Assembly: GCA_022828125.1 (NCBI GenBank)
Contig: JAJEJD010000032.1
Location: 62,001 to 126,000 of the forward strand
Direction of reading: 5' to 3'
DNA from: a bacterium
Lineage (GTDB): Bacteria; UBA8248
DNA: 64,000 nucleotides
Below the pieces are notes generated by a model. That model saw only the letters and a program-made list of their open reading frames with translations, searched no databases and was not told where the DNA came from. Positions 26,015 through 34,074 of the stretch are shown here, piece after piece. Position numbers and translations under genes: made by a program. Positions within the stretch are counted from its first letter, which is position 1; each line of letters opens with the position of its first letter.

Positions 26015-29000
26015 ACCGCCCTCTCCCGCAACTTCCGAAGATCGCTCATCCGCGAATCTTGCTCCTTTCGCGCGGCGCGCTCGGCCCTGTCGGGTCCGCA
26101 GAGCGTCTTGTAATCGCAATACTTGCACCCGGCATCGGTGGGCGTCGGAAAAAACCGTCCCTCCCCGGCCGAGGCGAGGAAATAGTCCAAAAGCGCATCC
26201 ACGTCCGCCATGCGTCCTTCGATATCCTCACAGGTGCGCGCGCGTTCGACGACGCCTTCTTCTTCGGTGACGTAGACGTATGCGCCGCTCACCCGGGCGT
26301 CTTCCGGCAAGGCGCCGGGCCGCCCGCGCAGACCCCGCGCGTAGAGATGCAGCTGGAGACTCTCGCCGCCGTCCAGAATTTTGCTCTTGGCCGGAATCGA
26401 ACTCCTCCTCCCCGTGGTCTTGAAGTCGACGACGCGGTATTCCCCCGCCTCGTCTCGCTCGAGCAGGTCCATCCGCCCGCTGAGAGAAAGCTCTCCCGTT
26501 TCCAGGGGGATGCGTATAGACTCCGAATCCCGGCCCCCGAACCTCTCTTCCACGCTCACCGGGAGCCGGCCCGAGGAGTCCGCGCGCATAAGCTCCAGGT
26601 AGCCCCGCAAGCGCCGGTAGAGCGCATCCTCGAGCACCGCCCAGGGCAGCGCGAGCAGGGGCGGCGACCCGGCCTTTTCCGACTCCTCGCGCATCGCTTC
26701 TCGAATCACCCGGCGGAGCGCATTCTGCGCGGTCGATTCACCTAACGCATGAAGCGGCCGGTCCTCCTCCTTGAGCCAAAGGTGAAAGAGTTCGAGAATC
26801 CGGTGCGTCAATTCTCCCCGGCTTATCCCGTCCATGGCGAAAACCGGGAGGGGTTCTTCGCGCTTCTCCATACCGGGGTGCAGGCGCTTGTTGATGAAGC
26901 GATACGGACACCCGAAGAATACCTCCACCGAGGTGACCCTGATGGAGCGGGAGGGCGAATATATCTTCTCTTGAATACCCTGCGGCAGTTCAAGCTCGTT
27001 GAACATACCGTCGTACGCGGTCAACTCATTCAGCCGCCAACGTTCGCTCAGGGCCTTTCGTCTGCGGAGAAACCCCGGAAAATCGTTCATCCAGGAGAGG
27101 CCGCCCGCCTCGGGCCGGCCGATCTGCTCCGCCATCAGCGCCAGGTCGTACTCGCGAAGGTGGGCGGGATTTCCGGCGATGGCCGCCGCATCCAGCGTCG
27201 CGGCGGCGGTGCGGCTGCGCGAGCTCACGAAAAGCCCCCATGCGCCGTCTGTCTCCTCCCCCAGCGCGTCGGCCAGATAATGCAAAAACATGCTCGGAAA
27301 AGACGCCGCATTATCCCCCAAACCATCCTCCGCACTCGTCGCCGTGAGAATGAGGCGCTTGCGCGCCGATTGAAGGATCGTCCACAACTGAAAGCGCGCT
27401 TCGTTCTCGCGGGATTTCTTGAGCGGAAGCGCTATCTCTTTATCCGGGAAGGCCTCCTGCGCGGCGCGGTTCAACTTCTCGCGGGCCGAATCGGGCAGGA
27501 GCGGATCTTCGATCCCCCGGGGCGGAAACAGTCCCTCGCCCAGGCCCGAGAGGGCGACGGCGTCGAAAGAAAGACCGCGCGCGTTCTGGATGGAGGAGAG
27601 ACTCGCCAGATGGCCTCCTTCCGGCTCGTTCCGGCTCAGGGGGGATTTCTCGAAAATGCGCTCGCAAAGATCGTGGAATCGATCCAGCGTGATTTCCCCG
27701 GTAATATCGTCCAAATCCGGCAGGCAGGAGATCGCCTCCTTCACCGCTTTCAGGTCGGCCAATCCGCTCGTCGCCTCCGAGAAAGCCGCAACGGTCAGCT
27801 TGATCAACGTCGAGGGCTGCCCCTGTCCGGGAATTTTCTCGAGCAGATCGAAAACATCGCTCATCGCCATGGCGAAAGAACAGGCAGCGTCATATTCTTC
27901 ATCCCCTTTCCCCAACCTCACCAGGACGTCATCGAGTTCTGAGAACCAGGCGTCTGCGCCTCTCAGGTAGGGCAGGCTTCTCGAAAAATACTCCCATCTG
28001 GACGCAAGGGCGGGGTCTTCGGCAACGTCTTCAAATTCGTATTGCCGCGTCAGTTCCCGGAACATCAGCGAAGCCGTGAAGCCGCCCTCATCCAGAAAAC
28101 GCATCAGTTCCCGGCGAGGATAGCCGTCAATCGGCAGACGGAGCATGAGGAGGAACAGGCGGGCGGCGGGCGCATCGGCCAAGGGATTTCTTTCTTCCGC
28201 CCGGCAGGGAATCTCGAGGGTGTGGAACGTCTCCTCGAACAAATCCTGATAGCCCTCCCGCGCGCTCATCAGGACGCATACTTCATCATCGCCCCCGAAA
28301 TCCTCTCGTGCCCGTAGTATTTCCCGGCACGCCTCCCACGCCTCCCGGCCTCTTGTCGGCGCGGCCACGACGCGCAGGGCCTCTTCCGCCACAGGCTCCG
28401 CCTTGTCTTCGGAAAACAGCGCCCTCGCCAGGCCCGAGAGCGGCCTCGGCTCAATCGGCCCGGCATCTTCCCTGTGGAAACCTTGCCGCTCGAACCAGTC
28501 GATTAAAGGCCGCGCGTGCGCGCACGCGGGCGCATCCGGCTGCGCAGGAACCAGGGCCTGTGCCTCCGCCTCGCGGCAGACCGCCGCCGTCAGCCTGCGC
28601 TGGAGCGCGTTCATCTCGGCGAAGCCGTAGAAGATGGTGGGAACGTGCGGGGGTTCGGCTTCCGCCCTCTCGCACGCCGTCAGGAAAAGCGAAGAGCGAT
28701 CGTAAAATCCGCTCTTGCGCATCGAGATATGGAAACGCTCAGCTAGAAGCGCCAGGTCGCGGCACCGCGCCGCATCGGGAGCGGGGATTTTCCCGGAAAG
28801 TTCCCTCAAGGCTTCGGGCGAGAGGTTCGCCTCGGCGAGGTCGGTCAACGTCGCGCAGATGCTCTCGCCGTATCCTCTCGTAGCGGTCTTGAAAAAGGCG
28901 AATTCCTCCAGCGCGCCCCCGAACATCTTCTCGGCCAGGATTTCGGCGATGGCCGGGTGGGGCTGCGCGCATCCCGCCAGGGCGCGCTCCGGCTCGGCAA

Positions 29001-29220
29001 TCTCGCGCGCCAGGTCAATCATGCTCAGAACCTCCACGCCGGCGAAACCGCCCGCGCGCGCGAGCACCCCCTGGACGTGATCGCGAAGCCGGTTCGAGAT
29101 GACGACGACCCGCCTGTGCGCGAGGGGGTCTCCACCGCCCAGGCCGCGCACGCGCGAGGCAAGAGATGATTCCAGATGATGGAAAGGAGCGGTGAGGAGA
29201 ATTTTGGGGGCCTGCGTCAT
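26011..29220 (-). CDS. addB: AddB-type exonuclease subunit (PD-(D/E)XK)
   Basis: The start is taken at the ATG at 29220 (MTQAPKILL); an ATG at 29232 is also possible. The 1069 residues hold a degenerate helicase fold that lacks a Walker A lysine at the start (LLTAPFHHLESSLAS). A C-terminal nuclease follows with YRVVDFKTTGR. Cysteines VFFGCPYRF, then GCKYCDYKTLC, give the four-Cys set that holds the AddB-type [4Fe-4S] cluster. The absence of Walker A fits AddB proteins outside Firmicutes. It is translationally coupled to addA through ATGA. The pair is likely the sole RecBCD-equivalent in this genome. Confidence 0.88.
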   Translation of the reverse strand: MTQAPKILLTAPFHHLESSLASRVRGLGGGDPLAHRRVVVISNRLRDHVQGVLARAGGFAGVEVLSMIDLAREIAEPERALAGCAQPHPAIAEILAEKMFGGALEEFAFFKTATRGYGESICATLTDLAEANLSPEALRELSGKIPAPDAARCRDLALLAERFHISMRKSGFYDRSSLFLTACERAEAEPPHVPTIFYGFAEMNALQRRLTAAVCREAEAQALVPAQPDAPACAHARPLIDWFERQGFHREDAGPIEPRPLSGLARALFSEDKAEPVAEEALRVVAAPTRGREAWEACREILRAREDFGGDDEVCVLMSAREGYQDLFEETFHTLEIPCRAEERNPLADAPAARLFLLMLRLPIDGYPRRELMRFLDEGGFTASLMFRELTRQYEFEDVAEDPALASRWEYFSRSLPYLRGADAWFSELDDVLVRLGKGDEEYDAACSFAMAMSDVFDLLEKIPGQGQPSTLIKLTVAAFSEATSGLADLKAVKEAISCLPDLDDITGEITLDRFHDLCERIFEKSPLSRNEPEGGHLASLSSIQNARGLSFDAVALSGLGEGLFPPRGIEDPLLPDSAREKLNRAAQEAFPDKEIALPLKKSRENEARFQLWTILQSARKRLILTATSAEDGLGDNAASFPSMFLHYLADALGEETDGAWGLFVSSRSRTAAATLDAAAIAGNPAHLREYDLALMAEQIGRPEAGGLSWMNDFPGFLRRRKALSERWRLNELTAYDGMFNELELPQGIQEKIYSPSRSIRVTSVEVFFGCPYRFINKRLHPGMEKREEPLPVFAMDGISRGELTHRILELFHLWLKEEDRPLHALGESTAQNALRRVIREAMREESEKAGSPPLLALPWAVLEDALYRRLRGYLELMRADSSGRLPVSVEERFGGRDSESIRIPLETGELSLSGRMDLLERDEAGEYRVVDFKTTGRRSSIPAKSKILDGGESLQLHLYARGLRGRPGALPEDARVSGAYVYVTEEEGVVERARTCEDIEGRMADVDALLDYFLASAGEGRFFPTPTDAGCKYCDYKTLCGPDRAERAARKEQDSRMSDLRKLRERAV

Positions 29221-29285
29221 GGGGAGTTCCATATCACCGGTGGCGGAGCGGATATCCGCCGGATGAAGCAAATCCGAACGCTCGA

Positions 29286-30251
29286 CTAGGTGCTCCGCAC
29301 GCTCTCGCCGAACAGATCCGCCACATCGAGCAGGCCGGGCGTGAGGCCCTGCGCGTGGGCGTAGGAGAGGAGCTTTTCGAGTGAGGCGCGGTTCGCCTCC
29401 ACCCCGTAGGGCCAGAAATCGTCTCCGAAGATCTCGCGCGTCTCGTCCATCACCGCGGGCAGGAACGGGATCATGGCCGAGAGCGCGCCGTTGTCGCTCA
29501 GAAATTCGAGCGTCTTCCCGCGCGCCTCGCACATGGCCTGGTAGATGGAGCCGAGCGCCCAGGGGTTTTGCGCGTGAACATCTTTGCGCAAAACGACGCA
29601 GTGCATCATGGGGTGAACGCCCGTTCGTTTATAATACGCCATTTCGGCGGCCTTGTAGTCCGGGAAGAGGCGTTTCACGCGCGGCGAACCCTTGGCGAAG
29701 CACTCCGGCACCTGGTGGATGAGCGCGCCGTCCACCTCGCCCGATTCGAGCATGTTCGATACCGTCTGGCCGGGCTTCATGTAGCGGATGCGCGCGCCGG
29801 CGGGCATGGGTATCGGCACGCGCGGCTCGATGGCCGCCACCCAGTCCACCGAACTTACGTCGAGGCCGTACTCTTCGGCGAGAATGCCCACGATCCACAC
29901 GACCGCCGTCATCCCCCATTCGCGGATCGCGACTCGCTTGCCGTTCAGGTCGGCTACCTCGTCGACGCCCGCATCGGTGTTGGCGTAGACCATCGAGTGC
30001 CGGAAGACGCGGCTCGGGAAGGCGGGCATCCCCACGAAGGGGCTCTCCCCCTGCCCGAGCAGGAACATGTGCGCGCCCATCGACATCTCCGACAGGTCGA
30101 ACTCCTGGTACCTGCACATGCGGAAGAATATCTCGGTGGGCGGAAGGGAAAGCACCCGGAGGTTTACGCCCTGCGGGCGAACCGAGCCCATCTTGAGAAT
30201 GTTGGTCCGATCGTAATCCCCGAACGCCGCCGTCAGTTCCAGATCCGGCAT
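29286..30251 (-). CDS. 4,5-dihydroxyphthalate decarboxylase-like / periplasmic-binding-fold protein
   Basis: 321 residues with no signal peptide. The start DLELTAAFGDYDRTNILKMG, the middle LPPTEIFFRMCRYQEFDLSEMSMG and the later GKRVAIREWGMTAVVWIVGIL match the 4,5-dihydroxyphthalate decarboxylase (Pht5) group, which has a type 2 periplasmic-binding fold (NMT1/THI5-like). Members decarboxylate dihydroxyphthalate or bind small ligands. Because there are no phthalate genes nearby, the activity is uncertain. It ends 66 bp before addB on the same strand and is divergent from the homoserine dehydrogenase-like gene. Confidence 0.8.
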   Translation of the reverse strand: MPDLELTAAFGDYDRTNILKMGSVRPQGVNLRVLSLPPTEIFFRMCRYQEFDLSEMSMGAHMFLLGQGESPFVGMPAFPSRVFRHSMVYANTDAGVDEVADLNGKRVAIREWGMTAVVWIVGILAEEYGLDVSSVDWVAAIEPRVPIPMPAGARIRYMKPGQTVSNMLESGEVDGALIHQVPECFAKGSPRVKRLFPDYKAAEMAYYKRTGVHPMMHCVVLRKDVHAQNPWALGSIYQAMCEARGKTLEFLSDNGALSAMIPFLPAVMDETREIFGDDFWPYGVEANRASLEKLLSYAHAQGLTPGLLDVADLFGESVRST

Positions 30252-30452
30252 CTTCTCCCCTTTCGCGTCGTAAATCCTGAAAGCGCATCATGTTTGTGGA
30301 ACGGTCAACAGGTTTCTCATAGTTTTCCCCGCTCGGCAACGAGGCGAGCCTTTCGGCGCCTGAAAGCCCCCGAGTTGACCGCCCGCCGTCCGGCGTGGCA
30401 TGAAGGGGCGGGAAATCATTGGCTCCTCATCGACAACCGAAAAGGACGGCGC

Positions 30453-31490
30453 TTGGCTACAGAAATAAAAGTGATCGTATGCGGATTCGGGCGCGTGGGG
30501 CGTGAGTTCGCGAAACTCGTCCACGAAAAAGCGGAACGCATGCGGACAGCTTACAGCCTGGACGCGGTCATCGTCGGCATAGGCGAGTTGAACGGGAGCC
30601 TGCACCACACCCGCGGACTCGACGCGGCGAAGACGGCGGACGCCTTCGAGCGGGCGGGCAGCTTCGCGGATCACCCCAGCCTTAAGGCGGACTGGCAGGG
30701 CCTCGACCTCATCCGCTCCGCACAGGCCGACGTCCTCATCGAGACGACGCCCACCGAGGTCCGCACGGGCGAGCCCGCCTTGAGCCACATCCGCGAGGCG
30801 CTTGCGAGAGGCATCCACGTCGTGAGCGCGAACAAGGGGCCCTTCATCCGCGCCTACCGCGAACTGACCGGCCTGGCGCGGGAGAAAAAGGTGAGTCTTA
30901 AAATCTCCGCCGCCGCGGCCGCCGCGCTTCCGACCATCGACGTGGCCGAGACGTGTCTCGCGGGCGCGGAGATTCTCGAGGTCGAGGGCGTGCTGAACGG
31001 GACGACGAATTTTATACTCACGCGCATGAGGACAAACGGCCGGAACTACGAAGAAGCGCTCGCAGAAGCGCAGGCGCTCGGCATCGCGGAGACCGACCCC
31101 ACGCTCGACGTGGAGGGTTTCGACACGGCGAACAAGCTCGCCCTCATCACGAACGTCTGCATGGGAGCGGACCTGACGCCCGAAGACGTGGAGCGGACGG
31201 GCATCGCCGGGATGTCGCTCGCCGAGGTGCAAAGCGCGAGCGCAGCGGGCAAGATCATGCGCCTGGTGGGCGCCGCGAGGCGGGATGAGGCCGGGCGCGT
31301 CTCGGCCCGCGTCGCGCCCGCGCTGCTCCCGCCCGATCATCCCCTCGCAGGAGTGGAGGGGGCGGAGAAGGGAATCACCTATACGAGCGATACGATGGAT
31401 CGCGTCACCGTCGTGGGCGGCAAGAGCGACCCGCGCGGCGCCGCCGCCGCATTGCTGAAAGACTTCATCAACATTTATCGTCATTCATAA
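30453..31490 (+). CDS. Homoserine dehydrogenase-family protein
   Basis: The start is a TTG at 30453 with AAAGGA six bases upstream, giving 345 residues; the frame further upstream is antisense to the neighbouring gene. Rossmann site VIVCGFGRVGREFAKLV is followed by VLIETTPTEV, SANKGPF, EVEGVLNGTTNFILTRM and DPTLDVEGFDTANKLALI, which are homoserine dehydrogenase signatures including the catalytic lysine. There is no C-terminal ACT domain, so it would not be feedback-inhibited by threonine in the usual way. It is followed 22 bp later by a TPP enzyme, which suggests a catabolic or specialised pathway rather than the housekeeping one. Confidence 0.88.
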   Translation: MATEIKVIVCGFGRVGREFAKLVHEKAERMRTAYSLDAVIVGIGELNGSLHHTRGLDAAKTADAFERAGSFADHPSLKADWQGLDLIRSAQADVLIETTPTEVRTGEPALSHIREALARGIHVVSANKGPFIRAYRELTGLAREKKVSLKISAAAAAALPTIDVAETCLAGAEILEVEGVLNGTTNFILTRMRTNGRNYEEALAEAQALGIAETDPTLDVEGFDTANKLALITNVCMGADLTPEDVERTGIAGMSLAEVQSASAAGKIMRLVGAARRDEAGRVSARVAPALLPPDHPLAGVEGAEKGITYTSDTMDRVTVVGGKSDPRGAAAALLKDFINIYRHS

Positions 31491-31512
31491 TTCCAAGCCG
31501 GAGACATCCCAC

Positions 31513-33114
31513 ATGAACAACGCGGACCTGATCGTCAAGACCATGAAGGAAGCGGGCGTCACGCACTGCTTCGGCATCCCGAGCGGAAACGTCCTGCCCA
31601 TGCTCGAAGCCATGCGCAAGGGGGGGCTCACCTTCGTCCTGACCGCGCACGAGGGCTCGGCGAGCTTCGCCGCCGACGTGATGGGCCGCCTGACGGGCGC
31701 GCCCGGCTTTTGCATCGCCACCCTGGGACCCGGGGCCACCAACCTCTCGACCGGTGTGGGCAACGCCTATCTGGACCGCTCTCCGCTCATCGCGCTGACC
31801 TGCAACCTGCACACGCACCAGCTGGGGCGCCGCATCCAGATGTACATCGACCACCATACCCTCTACCGGCCCATAGCCAAGGCGAGTCTCCCGCTCAGGA
31901 AAGGGCGCGTCGCCTCCGTCCTCGAAGATGCGATGGGCCTCGCGCTCAGCGAACCGCACGGCCCGGTTCACCTCGATTTGCCCGAAGACGTATCCCTCGC
32001 GCCCGCCACCGAGGATATGCCCCCGATCCCCCAGGGAAAGCGCCACAGGCCCGCGCCCGAGAACGCATTCGCGAAACTGGAATCTCTTCTCCAAAACGCC
32101 AAGCGGCCCGTCGCCGTCCTGGGCTCCACGAGCATGAGAATGGAAAACCCGTTGCTTCTGCGCGCCTTCATCGACCGCCACCAGCTTCCCTTCGCCACGA
32201 CCACCATGGCCAAGGGGATGATAGACGAGGATCACCCGCTATCCATAGGCTGCATCGAACGCGGCAAGCGGCAGGTGCAGCGCGAGTTCCTGAGAAGCGC
32301 GGACTTGATTCTCGGTATCGGCTACGACGTGGTCGAGGTGGAATACGAGCAGTGGATCAAGGACGTGCCCCTCGCCAGCGTGGACATCGACCCGGTGGAC
32401 GCGGATTCCTCGGTCGAGATCGCGCACGAGGTGGTGGGCGACCTCGACGCGTCTTTGAGGCGCATGAACGATTTCGCGCCGGGCAGCTACGAATGGCCCT
32501 CAGACGCCGCCTTGCGGCACAAGGAGCGATACCAGAAGGCCCTGCGCCCCCAGGTTCCGCACTTCGCGGCGCACGAGGCCATCGACGTGGTGCGCGAGGT
32601 GACGCCCAAAGAGGGAATCCTCTCCTTCGACGTGGGCGCGCACACGCACCAGATCGCCAGCCAGTGGACGGTGCACGAGCCGCGCACTTTTCTGATCACG
32701 AACGGATGGTCCTCGATGGGCTTCGGCCTGCCGGGGGCCATCGCCGCGAAACTGGCGAATCCCGACAAGCCCGTCGTCGCCTTGATCGGGGATGGCTGTT
32801 TCCAGATGACGTGCGGCGAGGTGGCCGTCGCCAAGCGGATGGGGCTCGCCATCCCCATCGTCGTGCTGGACGACCGCTGGCTCTCGCTCATCCAGGTCAA
32901 GCAGGACAGGCGCGACTACGGCCGCTACGGCACCGAACTCCAGGCCGAGGAATACCAGGCCCCGCCCGCCCATTATTTCGGGGTGCCCGCCGTGGGCGCG
33001 CGTACGCCCGAGGAACTCAGGCGCGCGCTCACCGAAGCCTTCAAGGCCGAGGGGCCGACCGTCATCGAGGCGGTGGTGGACGCCGCGCACTACGACGACA
33101 CGGTGTTCGATTAG
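31513..33114 (+). CDS. Thiamine pyrophosphate-dependent enzyme (acetolactate synthase/benzoylformate decarboxylase family)
   Basis: 533 residues with all three domains. The N-terminal Pyr domain has the cofactor-activating glutamate in LTAHEGSASFAADV. The central domain has CIERGKRQVQREFLRSADLILGIG. The C-terminal PP domain has GDGCFQMTCGEVAVAKRMG with a terminal DD in place of the usual NN metal pair. Such enzymes decarboxylate 2-keto acids or condense aldehydes. It is 22 bp after the homoserine dehydrogenase-like gene and probably co-transcribed. The precise substrate cannot be told. The full length rules out a fragment. Confidence 0.85.
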   Translation: MNNADLIVKTMKEAGVTHCFGIPSGNVLPMLEAMRKGGLTFVLTAHEGSASFAADVMGRLTGAPGFCIATLGPGATNLSTGVGNAYLDRSPLIALTCNLHTHQLGRRIQMYIDHHTLYRPIAKASLPLRKGRVASVLEDAMGLALSEPHGPVHLDLPEDVSLAPATEDMPPIPQGKRHRPAPENAFAKLESLLQNAKRPVAVLGSTSMRMENPLLLRAFIDRHQLPFATTTMAKGMIDEDHPLSIGCIERGKRQVQREFLRSADLILGIGYDVVEVEYEQWIKDVPLASVDIDPVDADSSVEIAHEVVGDLDASLRRMNDFAPGSYEWPSDAALRHKERYQKALRPQVPHFAAHEAIDVVREVTPKEGILSFDVGAHTHQIASQWTVHEPRTFLITNGWSSMGFGLPGAIAAKLANPDKPVVALIGDGCFQMTCGEVAVAKRMGLAIPIVVLDDRWLSLIQVKQDRRDYGRYGTELQAEEYQAPPAHYFGVPAVGARTPEELRRALTEAFKAEGPTVIEAVVDAAHYDDTVFD

Positions 33115-33153
33115 AAATCTCCCCAAACCGAGCACTATTGGGTAAATTCCGTC

Positions 33154-33200
33154 ATTATCCTTGCAAATTGAAAGTCAGACTTTTAATTTGCAAGGATAAT
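33154..33200. terminator. Long perfect stem-loop, possible bidirectional terminator
   Basis: Arms at 33154-33169 and 33185-33200 pair over 16 bp (ATTATCCTTGCAAATT). The stem then continues after a single mismatch with AAAGT/ACTTT around a CAG loop. An outer TTCCGTCATT/GGAATGACGG pair frames it. It lies 40 bp after the TPP enzyme and 90 bp before the end of the convergent pentapeptide gene. No clear U-run follows, so termination is a guess. It may instead be a repeat. Confidence 0.4.
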
Positions 33201-33291
33201 TCGCGATTTCGCATACGAAACGACTCCGGAATGACGGCGGTGATCAACTCCGAGCGAGGAGAGGTTTTTCAACAACCCCTATGCGCGCGCC

Positions 33292-33654
33292 TCAAAGAAA
33301 CCGCGCGTCCTCGATGATCGCCTCATCGAAGTTCACGCCCTCGATGTCGGCGCCGACGAGATCCGCATCCCGGAAGCTCGCGCCCGCGACGTCGGCATCA
33401 TTCAAGAGAGCGTCTCGGAGAACAGCGCCCTCCAGATCGGCGTTTCGCAGATCCGCCTCACGCATGTCCGCGCCCGAGAGGTCGGCGCCGCCCAGGTTCG
33501 CGCGCACCAGGCTCGCCCCTCTCAGGTTGGCGTCCGTGAGGTCGCATCCGCTCAGGTCCGCCCAGGAGAGGTCTTGCCCCTCCAAGGAGAGCGGCTCGCC
33601 CTTTTGCGCGGCTTCTTCAATCAGTTGCTCCAGTTTCTCTCGCGGCATGTTCAT
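33292..33654 (-). CDS. Pentapeptide-repeat protein
   Basis: From the ATG at 33654 this gives 120 residues. After a short N-terminal helix (MPREKLEQLIEEAAQKGEP) almost the whole protein is A(D/N)LxX pentapeptide repeat, as in DLSWADLSGCDLTDANL, GGADLSGADMREADL and RDADLVGADIEGVNF. Such proteins form a right-handed quadrilateral beta-helix. Some protect DNA gyrase, but most have no known role. There is no signal peptide. The upstream sequence could extend the frame but lacks repeats. It is bounded by the hairpin at 33154 and element C. Confidence 0.82.
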   Translation of the reverse strand: MNMPREKLEQLIEEAAQKGEPLSLEGQDLSWADLSGCDLTDANLRGASLVRANLGGADLSGADMREADLRNADLEGAVLRDALLNDADVAGASFRDADLVGADIEGVNFDEAIIEDARFL

Positions 33655-33691
33655 GATGGGAAAATCATAAATCACATCGACGAACTTGCAA

Positions 33692-33899
33692 GGGGCTGTT
33701 GAAAAAGTCCTCTTTTCAGGAAGTAGAGGGGACGCTCCTCTCGACGGAAAACAACCCCCCCTACCCCCCCTTGTCAGGGGGGTATAAAAAGGGCGATGCG
33801 CCTTCGCCGGGCCGAGGGGGTTTTGCTTTTTCTTGCCCCCCTGACAAGGGGGGGTAGGGGGGGTTCCTCCTTTGACAAAGGGTTTTTCAACAACCCCCA
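33692..33899. repeat. MITE-like element C with nested C-run/G-run inverted repeats
   Basis: The ends GGGGCTGTTGAAAAAGTCC (33692-33710) and the reverse complement of the right edge near 33880-33899 match except for a few bases, the same end family as elements A and B. Inside, 33753-33782 and 33836-33865 are a perfect 30-bp inverted repeat made of C7-TA-C7-TTGTCA-G6. The interior differs from element B but one arm resembles part of element A. With the remaining sequence it makes up the 420-bp gap before the 3-hydroxyacyl-CoA dehydrogenase gene. No gene is seen. Confidence 0.72.
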
Positions 33900-34074
33900 C
33901 AAGGACGGATTGACAAGATTCCGGCGCGAAGCCTACAAATAGAGCCGCAAGCAACAATTTGAAGATGAGCAACGGCCCTTCTTCTATGAATTATCGAACT
34001 GAAAATGCGGTCTGAAACTGCAAAATACGGGCGGGGAAACGCGCCTCGTCCATGTAAATCGAGGGGAGAATTCC

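Noticed and set aside
29568-30452. The upstream extension of the homoserine dehydrogenase-like frame
   Set aside because: It is antisense to the dihydroxyphthalate decarboxylase-like gene, and the Rossmann fold begins only after the TTG at 30453.
33292-33654. Periodic DNA in the pentapeptide gene as a possible CRISPR or tandem repeat array
   Set aside because: The periodicity is 15 bp with variable bases and comes from the coded A(D/N)LxX repeats; there are no spacers.
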